Translations under genes and position numbers: made by a program
Source of the DNA: a virus
IMG/VR virus record: IMGVR_UViG_3300020196_000149
Coordinates: 1 to 32,095 of that record
DNA: 32,095 nucleotides
Strand: one strand, 5' to 3'
In this document: in pieces, positions 1 to 6,686 of the stretch
Layout: every line of letters starts with the position of its first letter
Position numbering within the stretch: the stretch's first letter is position 1
Notes under the pieces: generated by a model
Told to the model about the DNA's origin: nothing
Databases searched by the model: none
Seen by the model: the letters and a program-made list of their open reading frames with translations, nothing else

Positions 1-2
1 AA

Positions 3-83
3 CAGCAAATGCAACAACAACCTCAACAATACAATGAGACCTATCGTGGGGTCAAGTTTGTAAAAGAGGGGACCAAGGGATGA
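3..83 (+). CDS. DUF4278-like small protein, 3' part only
   Basis: The frame is open from the left edge of the window to a TGA at 81-83, so the true start probably lies upstream, although an in-frame ATG is present at 9. The visible end is Gln/Asn-rich and then carries TYRGVKF...EG. The YRGV(x)Y/F signature followed by an EG motif is what I remember of DUF4278, a short family common in cyanobacteria and their phages. The next gene repeats the same signature and overlaps this one by four bases (ATGA), so the two are probably co-translated and paralogous. Function unknown. Confidence 0.5.
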   Translation, partial: QQMQQQPQQYNETYRGVKFVKEGTKG

Positions 84-241
84 CAGCAACCTATCGTGGT
101 GTGAAGTATAATACTCACACTCCGAAACTAGAATATCGTAAGTGGTATTCTGTAACACATGCTCCATCGCATCCATCAAATAAGTATCGTGGTGTTGCTT
201 ACCGTCCTTGTAACAACTGGAACTGGGAGGAGAAGAAATGA
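80..241 (+). CDS. DUF4278-like small protein (53 aa)
   Basis: A 53-residue ORF opens with MTATYRGVKYN and carries a second copy of the motif near its end (KYRGVAYRPC, residues 35-44). Two YRG(V)xY elements about 30 residues apart are the pattern I associate with DUF4278 of cyanobacteria. The protein is basic and rich in Tyr and Trp and has no membrane segment. The start overlaps the previous stop by ATGA, and its own stop overlaps the next gene in the same way, so this is a tightly coupled micro-operon. Function unknown. The reading frame is well supported by the motif and the overlaps. Confidence 0.6.
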   Translation: MTATYRGVKYNTHTPKLEYRKWYSVTHAPSHPSNKYRGVAYRPCNNWNWEEKK

Positions 242-336
242 AAAAACTTAACTTCCTGCAATTGATTAAGGAGCAAAAGCAAAGAGAGGAGCGTCGTCAT
301 CAAGCACAACTAGCACAACTAGTAGGAGCAAAGTAA
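238..336 (+). CDS. Tiny basic helical protein (32 aa), unknown
   Basis: This 32-residue ORF starts MKKLNFLQLIKEQKQRE and continues with Arg/Glu and Gln-Ala-Gln-Leu stretches, so it is probably one amphipathic helix. GGAGGAG lies just upstream of the ATG, an excellent ribosome-binding site with good spacing. It overlaps the previous gene by four bases and the next start by one base (TAATGG). I do not recognise the family. The case for a real gene is the ribosome-binding site and the overlaps, not homology. Confidence 0.5.
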   Translation: MKKLNFLQLIKEQKQREERRHQAQLAQLVGAK

Positions 337-425
337 TGGCACAAATCGTCGTATCTTTAACTGCCGCAGCAGCTCTGGGAACAATCTTACTTTCAACCTA
401 TATTCAATGGTTGTATAAGTATTAA
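336..425 (+). CDS. Tiny hydrophobic membrane peptide (29 aa)
   Basis: This 29-residue ORF is almost entirely one hydrophobic helix: residues 4-24 run from IVVSL through AAAALGTILLSTYI, followed by QWLYKY. That suits a single-pass membrane peptide with a short aromatic/basic tail. It starts one base inside the stop of the preceding gene and is followed within six bases by an intrinsic terminator, so it is the last gene of its little operon. Many cyanophages carry such peptides, generally uncharacterised. Function unknown. Confidence 0.5.
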   Translation: MAQIVVSLTAAAALGTILLSTYIQWLYKY

Positions 426-430
426 TCACC

Positions 431-449
431 GGGGGCAACCCCCCTTTTT
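431..449 (+). terminator. Intrinsic terminator after the tiny-gene cluster
   Basis: GGGGG, a CAA loop, CCCCCC and TTTTT form a short GC-only stem with a following T run, six bases after the stop at 423-425. It closes the operon of four small genes at 1-425. Confidence 0.75.
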
Positions 450-496
450 AATAGGCATAAATTTTTATTGCGTAATATCAGAAAATCAACACAATC

Positions 497-516
497 ATTC
501 TACATAGTAGTAGAAT
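497..516 (+). promoter_or_regulatory. Small inverted repeat ahead of a ribosome-binding site
   Basis: ATTCTAC (497-503) and GTAGAAT (510-516) are perfect inverted repeats around a six-base loop. They end four bases before a strong SD (GAGGTGAT, 521-528). In RNA this would be a 7-bp hairpin in the leader, which could protect the 5' end or tune translation. It is AT-rich, and no regulator can be named. Confidence 0.3.
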
Positions 517-532
517 ATCTGAGGTGATACAA

Positions 533-631
533 ATGAACGAAAACTTCTTTGTTATGATATTCTTTGTGCGTGGAGGGCATTATGCACAACTTAATTTCTT
601 ACAATCAACTAGCTGGATGGAAACAATTTGA
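533..631 (+). CDS. Possible tiny hydrophobic protein (32 aa)
   Basis: An ATG at 533 sits five bases after GAGGTGAT (521-528), one of the best SD sequences in this part of the window. The ORF reads MNENFFVMIFFVRGGHYAQ and ends at 631 after 32 codons. The first part is hydrophobic. It overlaps the next ORF (start 582) by 50 bases in another frame, which is unusual even for a compact phage. Either both are translated, or the SD here serves as the entry site and the second ORF is reached by reinitiation. No family recognised. Confidence 0.35.
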   Translation: MNENFFVMIFFVRGGHYAQLNFLQSTSWMETI

Positions 632-758
632 GGATACCATAGATAGATGTAACGAACAAAATGAATTAATTAATGACTATTTTAATTGTTTGATTGAGCG
701 CAATGAGAATCGACAACACTGTAAAAGGGTATGTCTAGAGATGTTGAGTAAACCATAA
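582..758 (+). CDS. Small cyanophage protein, unknown (58 aa)
   Basis: I chose the ATG at 582 because TGGAGGG (571-577) lies about five bases upstream; an in-frame start at 564 has no comparable site. The product (MHNLISYNQLAGWKQFEDT...) is a short soluble protein with Asn/Glu-rich helices and two Cys in the last 12 residues. It is followed by a strong intrinsic terminator at 767-792. No domain is recognised. The ribosome-binding site and the terminator support a real gene. Confidence 0.6.
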   Translation: MHNLISYNQLAGWKQFEDTIDRCNEQNELINDYFNCLIERNENRQHCKRVCLEMLSKP

Positions 759-766
759 CGTTCATT

Positions 767-792
767 GGAGGGGTTGATCCCCTCCTTTTTTT
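767..792 (+). terminator. Intrinsic terminator
   Basis: GGAGGGG (767-773), loop TTGAT (774-778), CCCCTCC (779-785), then seven T (786-792). This is a textbook rho-independent terminator, nine bases after the stop of the preceding gene. Confidence 0.85.
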
Positions 793-802
793 ATGTTATG
801 AT
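774..802 (+). promoter_or_regulatory. Putative sigma70 promoter overlapping the terminator
   Basis: TTGATC (774-779) and TATGAT (797-802) are separated by exactly 17 bases. The -35 box lies in the loop and right arm of the terminator hairpin. The expected start site near 809 would give a leader of about 15 bases before the ATG at 824. It would drive the small gene at 824 and thyX with the host RNA polymerase. The -35 is imperfect, so confidence is moderate. Confidence 0.4.
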
Positions 803-823
803 AATTCAAGAAAATACTATCTT

Positions 824-1006
824 ATGGACAGAGAGAAACTAAAATTAATTATCAGAAATCTTGAATCTCTTGTAGAATGTTTGAAGTCAGAAGTTTATTC
901 TGATGCTTCAATGTATACTTCGAAAGATATAAGATACGAAGAAATTACATCACACATTCACGACTACGACGAAATTTTTTATGACGATGATGGATATCCC
1001 GACTGA
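824..1006 (+). CDS. Small acidic protein upstream of thyX (60 aa)
   Basis: A 60-residue acidic protein whose first half (MDREKLKLIIRNLESLVECL) is a likely amphipathic helix and whose last third is dominated by Asp, Glu and Tyr (HDYDEIFYDDDGYPD). No clear SD is present, but a sigma70-like promoter lies 22-50 bases upstream. The 3' end overlaps the longest thyX start by 26 bases, so the two genes are probably translationally coupled. I recall similar short acidic ORFs near thyX in other cyanophages. Function unknown. Confidence 0.6.
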   Translation: MDREKLKLIIRNLESLVECLKSEVYSDASMYTSKDIRYEEITSHIHDYDEIFYDDDGYPD

Positions 1007-1709
1007 GTTCGAGTTTATGAAACCAGAAGTTAAACTCATTAGTGTTACTCCTGATGCTGAAAAACACATGGCATATTGTGCTCGTGTCAGCAATCCAAGT
1101 AACCAAGAAAACGAGAAGTTTGCTGGTCTCTTAAAGTATTGTATTGCCCATCAGCATTGGAGCATCTTTGAGCAAGCTTCAATGACCGTTGAGATCAATA
1201 CAACAAGAGGTATAGCGGCTCAAATTCTTCGACACCGCTCATTTACATATCAAGAATTTTCTCAACGATATGCTGATACAAACCTTCTAGGTGGAACGAT
1301 TCCTCTTCCAGAACTTCGTAGGCAAGATGACAAGAATCGTCAAAACTCAATTGATGATATTCCTGACTATCTGAAACTAACTTTACTTGAAGACATTCGC
1401 ATTCTCTTTGAGCACTCTCAGAGGGTCTACAACCGCCTTCTGGAAAAAGGAGTGGCAAAGGAATGTGCAAGGTTTGTATTGCCCTTAGCGACGCCCACAA
1501 GACTCTATATGACTGGCTCTGTAAGGTCATGGATACATTACATTGATTTGCGTTCTGCACACGGTACACAGAAGGAACATATGGAGATTGCAGAGTTAGT
1601 TCGCTGCATCTTTATTTGCCAGTTCCCTGCCGTATCTGAGGCACTTGGTTGGTCTCGTAATGAAAACTGCTCAGAATGTAACGATGCACCATCGATTACT
1701 ATTGAATAA
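981..1709 (+). CDS. thyX: FAD-dependent thymidylate synthase ThyX
   Basis: ThyX makes dTMP from dUMP using methylene-tetrahydrofolate and reduced flavin, feeding phage DNA synthesis. The diagnostic motif RHRx7S is present as RHRSFTYQEFS at residues 84-94, followed by QRYAD. The N-terminal core (VKLISVTPDAEKHMAY, then CARVSNPSNQ) and the late SVRSWIHYIDLR block also match the family. The total of 242 residues is slightly above the usual 210-230. The start is uncertain: ATG 981 overlaps the upstream gene by 26 bases, while an in-frame ATG at 1017 starts just before the conserved core and ten bases after that gene's stop. Neither has a strong SD. No frameshift or missing motif is seen. Confidence 0.95.
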   Translation: MTMMDIPTEFEFMKPEVKLISVTPDAEKHMAYCARVSNPSNQENEKFAGLLKYCIAHQHWSIFEQASMTVEINTTRGIAAQILRHRSFTYQEFSQRYADTNLLGGTIPLPELRRQDDKNRQNSIDDIPDYLKLTLLEDIRILFEHSQRVYNRLLEKGVAKECARFVLPLATPTRLYMTGSVRSWIHYIDLRSAHGTQKEHMEIAELVRCIFICQFPAVSEALGWSRNENCSECNDAPSITIE

Positions 1710-1712
1710 ATA
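1705..1712 (+). promoter_or_regulatory. Late-type promoter element AATAAATA
   Basis: AATAAATA overlaps the thyX stop and lies 27 bases ahead of the TTG start at 1739. NATAAATA is the form of the T4-like late promoter described for cyanophages. Such AT-rich octamers also arise by chance here, so the call rests on its position. Confidence 0.4.
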
Positions 1713-1738
1713 TCAACATATAAAATGGAGGAGTAAAC

Positions 1739-1987
1739 TTGGCAACTTATCCTGTTATTCATAAACAAACTGGTGAACAAAAAGAAGTTACCATGAGTAT
1801 TCATGATTGGGACCAATGGAAAAGAGACAATCCCGAATGGGACAGAGATTGGTCAGATCCATCAACTTGCCCCGCTTCGGGAGAAATTGGTGAGGTCTAT
1901 GACAAACTTAGAAAGTCTCATCCAGGATGGAATGATGTCCTTCGTAAGGCATCCAAAGCACCTGGGTCAAACGTAAAACCAGTCTAA
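1739..1987 (+). CDS. Conserved small cyanophage protein, TTG start (82 aa)
   Basis: The start is TTG at 1739, chosen because GGAGGAG (1726-1732) lies at ideal distance and no in-frame ATG exists before residue 19. The protein begins ATYPVIHKQTGEQKEV and contains HDWDQWKRDNPEWDRDWSDP, then GEIGEVYDKL and PGWNDVLRKASKAPGS. I recognise this as a protein conserved in T4-like cyanophages just before phoH, always annotated as hypothetical. It is Trp- and Asp-rich, with no membrane segment and no metal-binding cluster (a single Cys). It may be a late protein given the NATAAATA element upstream. Function unknown. Confidence 0.75.
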   Translation: MATYPVIHKQTGEQKEVTMSIHDWDQWKRDNPEWDRDWSDPSTCPASGEIGEVYDKLRKSHPGWNDVLRKASKAPGSNVKPV

Positions 1988-2004
1988 ATTTTTTATAAAA
2001 CCAT

Positions 2005-2757
2005 ATGGCAAGAAGAAGAAAGGATGATCAACCGATTGGTGTCGGAATGACCGCAAAGCAAATGAAGCGTAAGAAGCCAATCAATCTTGATTTAATGAGA
2101 GAGATTGAACCTTTAACAGAAAATCAAAAACTTCTGTATGAAGCGTATGAAGCAAACAAAAACATTGTTGCATATGGATGTGCCGGAACTGGTAAAACTT
2201 TCATCACATTGTATAATGCCCTTCAAGACGTTTTAGACGATAGAGCACCTTACGAAAAAATTTACATCGTTAGATCTCTTGTTGCCACTCGTGAAATTGG
2301 ATTTCTTCCTGGCGATCATGAAGATAAATCCTCACTTTATCAAATCCCATATAAGAACATGGTGAAATTCATGTTCCAAATGCCAGATGATGCATCGTTT
2401 GAGATGCTTTATGGCAATCTTAAAACGCAAGGAACGATCAGCTTCTGGTCTACTTCCTTTATTCGCGGAACGACTCTTGATAATTCTGTTATTATCGTTG
2501 ATGAATTCCAAAACTTAAACTTCCACGAACTTGATAGTATCATTACTCGTGTAGGTGAAAACTCTAAGATTATGTTTTGTGGCGATGCCACTCAAAGTGA
2601 CCTAATTAAATCGAATGAAAAGAATGGTATCGTTGATTTCATGAAAATCCTTCGTATCATGCCGTCTATCGATATCATTGAATTTGGTGTTGATGATATT
2701 GTTCGTTCAGGTTTAGTTAAAGAATATATTCTCGCAAAAATGGAAGTTGGTGCATGA
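2005..2757 (+). CDS. phoH: PhoH-like P-loop ATPase
   Basis: This is a PhoH-family ATPase, a RecA/SF1-type fold found in most marine cyanophages and named from phosphate-starvation genes of bacteria. Its role in phage is unsettled (phosphate stress or RNA/DNA helicase-like activity). Walker A is GCAGTGKT at residues 58-65, Walker B is VIIVDE at 162-167, and a sensor-like GDATQSD lies at 193-199. The length of 250 residues fits phage PhoH. The N-terminus is basic (MARRRKDD). It overlaps the following nuclease gene by ATGA, so the two are co-translated. No Pho box is visible upstream; the 17-base gap holds only an AT-rich stretch. Confidence 0.95.
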   Translation: MARRRKDDQPIGVGMTAKQMKRKKPINLDLMREIEPLTENQKLLYEAYEANKNIVAYGCAGTGKTFITLYNALQDVLDDRAPYEKIYIVRSLVATREIGFLPGDHEDKSSLYQIPYKNMVKFMFQMPDDASFEMLYGNLKTQGTISFWSTSFIRGTTLDNSVIIVDEFQNLNFHELDSIITRVGENSKIMFCGDATQSDLIKSNEKNGIVDFMKILRIMPSIDIIEFGVDDIVRSGLVKEYILAKMEVGA

Positions 2758-3434
2758 CATTTATTCATCATAATTACTTAGGTGAACTCGAACTAGAAAA
2801 GAAAGAAACAAATGGCATCCGTCTCTATAATCTCCCGAATGGAGACTGGGTGCCATCAATTACCTCTGTAACCTCTTTCTACAATCGACAGATCTTTACC
2901 GAATGGAGAAAGAGAGTTGGTCTTGAGAAAGCAAATGCAATTACAAGAAAAGCAACCGCAAGAGGAACTGACTTTCATCAAGTCTGCCAAGATTATTTGG
3001 AAAACAAAGAACTCAACTGGGATGATTATCAACCTCTGACAAAGTTTATGTTTTATCATGCAAAGCCTTATCTTGATAAGATAAATAATATTCATGCAAT
3101 TGAAAGAACTCTTTATTCCGAATACTTAGGGCTTGCTGGAAGAGTTGATTGTATTGCAGAGTATGATGGCGAGCTCGCTGTCATTGACTTTAAGACATCA
3201 GAAAAAATAAAACCAGAAGAGTGGATCGAAAATTATTTCGTTCAAGAAACATTTTACGCAGCAGCGTATTATGAGTTGACAAAAATCCCTCCCGTCAAAC
3301 TCATCACATTAATGGTTACTCCTGGTGGCGAAGTTAAAGTATTTGACAAAAGAAACAAAGGGGATTATATTAGACTATTAGTTCGCTATATCAAAGAATT
3401 TGTACGTCACAATACTAGGTCAGATGGAGAATGA
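2754..3434 (+). CDS. PD-(D/E)XK nuclease (RecB/Cas4-like exonuclease)
   Basis: A 226-residue protein with the motif series of RecB-type PD-(D/E)XK nucleases: RGTDFHQ (residues 70-76), GRVDCIA (129-135, acidic D132), the core DFKTS (145-149, D145 and K147) and the trailing QETFYAAAYY (164-173), which corresponds to the Q-x3-Y motif. All expected metal- and DNA-binding residues are present, so the enzyme is probably active. It likely acts in phage recombination, repair or degradation of host DNA. The start overlaps the phoH stop (ATGA) and the end overlaps gp33 by 11 bases, so it belongs to the same replication/transcription operon. The exact T4 counterpart is not identifiable. Confidence 0.85.
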   Translation: MTFIHHNYLGELELEKKETNGIRLYNLPNGDWVPSITSVTSFYNRQIFTEWRKRVGLEKANAITRKATARGTDFHQVCQDYLENKELNWDDYQPLTKFMFYHAKPYLDKINNIHAIERTLYSEYLGLAGRVDCIAEYDGELAVIDFKTSEKIKPEEWIENYFVQETFYAAAYYELTKIPPVKLITLMVTPGGEVKVFDKRNKGDYIRLLVRYIKEFVRHNTRSDGE

Positions 3435-3681
3435 GTTAGAAAAAGTATTAGAGAGTAAATTTTTCTGTCCCTCAAGATTTGCACAGGAGATTGAAAATCT
3501 TGTGCAAGTAAATACTGAGATGAATTATATTGATGCGATTGTTCATTTCTGCGAGCAGAACAACATTGACTTAGAATCAGTTCCTAAACTTATCTCAAAA
3601 CCGTTAAAAGATAAAATTAAATACGAAGCGATGGAACTTAACTTTCTTAAAAAGAGTTCCAGAGCAAAATTGCCTTTATGA
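3424..3681 (+). CDS. gp33: gp33-like late-promoter transcription coactivator
   Basis: The protein has 85 residues from the ATG at 3424, which lies inside the end of the upstream gene with AGG a few bases before it. It begins MENELEKVLESKFFCPSRFA and has a central NYIDAIVHFCEQNNIDLESV helix pair and ISKPLKDKIKYEAMELNFL near the end. This matches the gp33 family of T4-like cyanophages. In T4, gp33 bridges RNA polymerase and the sliding clamp to activate late promoters recognised by gp55. Its position just before gp59 and gp32 is as expected. The NATAAATA elements elsewhere in this window are its presumed targets. Confidence 0.85.
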   Translation: MENELEKVLESKFFCPSRFAQEIENLVQVNTEMNYIDAIVHFCEQNNIDLESVPKLISKPLKDKIKYEAMELNFLKKSSRAKLPL

Positions 3682-3735
3682 TCCATTTTTGGGGGAAAAA
3701 ATCCCGGCAAAAAAATCCCTATATTACTTTTTTGA

Positions 3736-4332
3736 ATGATGCCATATGATGCCTATAAGTGTTATCTGTCTTTGAAAAATCACTTCACCAAGGACAGTTA
3801 TGACTACCACAAATATTGTGGTAAAAGTCGTGCAACTCTACAATCATTCTATAAAAGAAAGGATAGAATGTGGTTTGAAAAAGTATCACGACAAAAAACA
3901 GACAAGGAAGTAGAAGAATTTTTCGTAGCAAATTTTGTCACATGTAATGATCCAGAAACTCTCTGGATCGGAGAAATGATCAAAGAAGGTGAAGATCGAT
4001 ACAAAAATTGGCAGAAAAAGGTTCAGTCCCTCTCCTATATCTTTAAAGAAGAAAGTCGATCTTTGTTTGAAGAAAATAAATTTGAAGATATTTTTAATTG
4101 TTCCAAAGGGCATCCCGTTCTTTTGAAAAAGTTCCTGAGCGGGAAAATTAGCCTAGAAACAATGGTCATATACGATAGAATATTCCTGTACGGGAAGAAG
4201 TTTGATAGCAAACTTAAAGACCCGGTGTGGGAAACCGTCAGTCGTCGGATTAAAAAATATAATCCGTTTCTAAATATTGATGTATTTTGTTTTCGTAAAA
4301 TCTTGAAAGAAATTATTTTGGAGGATTCATGA
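3736..4332 (+). CDS. gp59: gp59-like loader of the replicative helicase
   Basis: A 198-residue, mostly basic and helical protein opening MMPYDAYKCYLSLKNHFT, with YCGKSRATLQSFYKRKDR and a later FVTCNDPETLWIGEM block. These are hallmarks of the gp59 family. In T4, gp59 loads the gp41 helicase onto gp32-coated forks. The length fits (T4 gp59 is about 217). Two adjacent ATGs at 3736 and 3739 are possible starts. The 54-base gap upstream is AT-rich with two copies of AAAAAATCCC and no clear SD. The stop overlaps the next start by ATGA. Next to gp33 and gp32, its assignment is secure. Confidence 0.9.
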   Translation: MMPYDAYKCYLSLKNHFTKDSYDYHKYCGKSRATLQSFYKRKDRMWFEKVSRQKTDKEVEEFFVANFVTCNDPETLWIGEMIKEGEDRYKNWQKKVQSLSYIFKEESRSLFEENKFEDIFNCSKGHPVLLKKFLSGKISLETMVIYDRIFLYGKKFDSKLKDPVWETVSRRIKKYNPFLNIDVFCFRKILKEIILEDS

Positions 4333-4673
4333 GTTTCTTCAATTCGGAAGTTGTCCGATCAGAGATGACTGAAATTGCAGACCTTCAAGAAGAGATTTAT
4401 TCAAATGTCTTCAAATTTCCTGCGATGTCAAAAGAAGAAAAACTTGAACATGTGGAACTTCTGGAAAGACTTTTGGATAAGCAAAAAGTTCTTTACACAA
4501 GAATGAGTTTATCTGATGATCCAGAAGCGAAAGAAATGAAAGATAAAATTATGAAGTCTGCTATCATGATGGGTATGCCACCTGGAACTGACATGAATAT
4601 TATTCTTAACAACATGTCTCAGATGCTCGATGTGATGAAAGAGCAGATTGACAAAACAGGTTCAGACCTGTAA
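4329..4673 (+). CDS. DUF1825 family protein
   Basis: A 114-residue helical protein starting MSFFNSEVVRSEMTEIADLQ. The FF(N/D)SE opening, a middle helix ending in an LDKQKVLYTRMSLSDDPEA-like stretch, and a Met-rich C-terminal half (MMGMPPGTDMNIILNNMSQML) match DUF1825, a family known in cyanobacteria and common in their phages. GGAGGAT just upstream of the ATG gives an excellent ribosome-binding site, and the start overlaps gp59 by four bases. Being between gp59 and gp32 suggests co-expression with replication genes, but the function is unknown. Confidence 0.75.
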   Translation: MSFFNSEVVRSEMTEIADLQEEIYSNVFKFPAMSKEEKLEHVELLERLLDKQKVLYTRMSLSDDPEAKEMKDKIMKSAIMMGMPPGTDMNIILNNMSQMLDVMKEQIDKTGSDL

Positions 4674-4722
4674 AATAACAAAGTACACAAAAGCCAAATC
4701 CATACAAATCCGAGGTAATCTG

Positions 4723-5667
4723 ATGTCTTTTGCAGATCTTAAAAAGCAATCCAAACTTGGTTCTCTCACTTCTAAACTGGTGAAAGAAGTTGAGAAGATG
4801 AGTGCAACTTCCAGTGGCGCAGATGAGCGTCTTTGGAAACCAGAAATGGACAAAACTGGAAACGGTTTTGCAGTGATCCGTTTTCTTCCTGCACCCGAAG
4901 GGGAAGATGTTCCCTGGGCAAAAATGTATTCCCATGGTTTCCAAGGTCCTGGTGGTTGGTATATTGAGAACTCTCTGACCACTAGTGGACAAAAAGATCC
5001 TGTCTCTGAGTACAACCGTAAATTGTGGAACAGTGGTAGCGATAAAGATAAAGAAACTGTTCGTAAACAGAAGCGTAAACTATCTTACTATTCCAATATC
5101 TATGTTGTAAAGGATCCAACTAATCCTTCTAACGAAGGTAAAGTCTTCCTGTTCAAGTATGGCAAGAAGATCTTTGACAAGATCATGGAAGCAATGCAAC
5201 CTGAGTTTGAAGATGAAACTCCCATCAATCCCTTTGATTTCTGGCAGGGTGCTAATTTCAAACTCAAAATCGTAAAGAAAGATGGGTATTGGAACTACGA
5301 CAAATCTGAGTTTGGTTCAGTTGAACCACTACTTGATGATGACGATGCTCTGGAAGCTCTTTGGAAAAAAGAGTATTCTCTGGCAGCAGTCACCGCTCCC
5401 GACCAGTTCAAAACTTATGAAGAACTCGAAAATCGTTTGAATGCTGTTCTAGGTCTTCAAACAACTCCTTCACGTTCTCGTGAAGTCATGGAGCAAGAAG
5501 AAGATTATGATTCCTATCTTTCAAAACCAACCGGTGAGACCAAAGTAGTAGAAGAGTTGGAAGAGTCTTATGCTCGTTCCAAATCCCCTTCACTTCCCGC
5601 AATTAGTACTGCTGATGAAGATGAAGATGACGCTTTGAGTTATTTCCAGCGTCTTGCTGAGGAATGA
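4723..5667 (+). CDS. gp32: gp32-like single-stranded DNA-binding protein
   Basis: The protein has 314 residues from the ATG at 4723, chosen because GAGGTAAT (4712-4719) lies just upstream and the product then begins MSFADLKKQSKLGSLTSKL, as cyanophage gp32 proteins do. The core region GFAVIRFLPAPEGEDVPWAK is characteristic of the gp32 OB-fold. The C-terminal tail is strongly acidic and ends DEDEDDALSYFQRLAEE; in T4 gp32 the acidic tail recruits replication partners. It coats ssDNA at forks and during recombination and is the assembly platform for gp59. It is the last plus-strand gene before the convergent baseplate block. Confidence 0.95.
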   Translation: MSFADLKKQSKLGSLTSKLVKEVEKMSATSSGADERLWKPEMDKTGNGFAVIRFLPAPEGEDVPWAKMYSHGFQGPGGWYIENSLTTSGQKDPVSEYNRKLWNSGSDKDKETVRKQKRKLSYYSNIYVVKDPTNPSNEGKVFLFKYGKKIFDKIMEAMQPEFEDETPINPFDFWQGANFKLKIVKKDGYWNYDKSEFGSVEPLLDDDDALEALWKKEYSLAAVTAPDQFKTYEELENRLNAVLGLQTTPSRSREVMEQEEDYDSYLSKPTGETKVVEELEESYARSKSPSLPAISTADEDEDDALSYFQRLAEE

Positions 5668-6684
5668 TCACTCAAAAAGTCTAATATTATCTGCTTTTTT
5701 AAGGGTGCTGTTCAGATATTGGGCAGCACCTATTTTATATGGCATAATACTATTGATATCATCGAGTACGATACGCAAATATGCTGATTTAAGAACGAAT
5801 ATATTTCTCTTTTCTGCTTCAATTTGAGACTCGTATTCATAGTTAGTCACAGGAGTTAATATACTTGATGCAGGAAGAGTCGTGTAATACCCAAATCCAT
5901 CATCATAATATTCATAGTAATATGCGTTTCCTATGTTAATATCTCCATCAACAGTAAAAATAACTTCCTCTCTTCCAGATGTGCTCATAACGGGATTTGC
6001 TACTAAAGCAACTACTGGAAGTTCATAACTGAAAGAAATTACTATATTATCAATTGCTGCGTTGATAGATGTAACAGTAAATCTTCCATTAAATTCTGAT
6101 TCTGATACATTATTGATATAAACTTGATCTCCAACTTTTAGATCAAGAATACCATTGTTCATCGTAACTGTAACTGTTCTTGATGGTTCACCGGCACTTC
6201 CAGCAAAAATTTGATTTATGCGAGTATTGATTACTTGTATAAAGTTTCCTTCGGTTCTCCATGTATTTGGAGATCTCAATCCAGCAGGCAGAACAACTGC
6301 TCCCGAAGAGTTTCTAATTTCTATTGTTTCATAATGGTGAATTCCAGAATATAGATTTTCATAGGATCCATACTTTTCCAACATAACCTTATCAAAAGTA
6401 TTTTGTTGTAATGGCCATTCACTTTGAACACTTAGAATATTATTAGAAAGCAAGACAATCCAATCTAAGGTATCATCTTCATAAAATTTGTATGCAACAT
6501 TGTCAGGTCTTTCGTCGCCAAGAATTGTATATTTTTCAAAGAATGATAAATTTCCAAAAATGTCTTCTCTCAGTTTTCCTCTCTTAAAGAAATTTTTTAC
6601 ACTAATATAATCAGATATATTTTGTTTTTCTCTGCCTCTTGAAACATATGCAAAATTGGGGACTTGTCTAAAATAAGATGCCAT
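5668..6684 (-). CDS. gp53: gp53-like baseplate wedge protein
   Basis: A 338-residue minus-strand protein beginning MASYFRQVPNFAYVSRG. The N-terminal block around DNVAYKFYEDDTLDWIVLLS (about residues 61-80), followed by NNILSVQSEWPL, is typical of gp53, which in T4 completes the wedge and helps wedges join around the hub. T4 gp53 has 196 residues. The extra length here is a middle section rich in Val, Asn and Ser, probably an inserted beta domain (about residues 120-260). It abuts the gp32 stop with no gap, and its start is three bases from the end of gp48. A hairpin at 5704-5730 lies within its last codons. Confidence 0.88.
   Translation of the reverse strand: MASYFRQVPNFAYVSRGREKQNISDYISVKNFFKRGKLREDIFGNLSFFEKYTILGDERPDNVAYKFYEDDTLDWIVLLSNNILSVQSEWPLQQNTFDKVMLEKYGSYENLYSGIHHYETIEIRNSSGAVVLPAGLRSPNTWRTEGNFIQVINTRINQIFAGSAGEPSRTVTVTMNNGILDLKVGDQVYINNVSESEFNGRFTVTSINAAIDNIVISFSYELPVVALVANPVMSTSGREEVIFTVDGDINIGNAYYYEYYDDGFGYYTTLPASSILTPVTNYEYESQIEAEKRNIFVLKSAYLRIVLDDINSIMPYKIGAAQYLNSTLKKADNIRLFE
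5704..5735 (+). terminator. Possible terminator inside the convergent gp53 end
   Basis: GGTGCTG (5704-5710) and CAGCACC (5724-5730) form a perfect 7-bp stem with a 13-base loop, followed by TATTTTAT on the plus strand. It lies 36 bases past the gp32 stop, within the last codons of the minus-strand gp53 gene. It could end plus-strand transcripts from the replication operon. The T run is broken, so this is tentative. Confidence 0.4.
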
Positions 6685-6686
6685 TT

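Noticed and set aside
3400-3681. Longer start for gp33 at 3400
   Set aside because: It adds eight residues without an SD; the conserved protein begins MENELEK at 3424.
3682-3735. Two copies of AAAAAATCCC between gp33 and gp59 as a regulatory repeat
   Set aside because: They are short, A-rich and only two; no hairpin or known operator can be formed convincingly.
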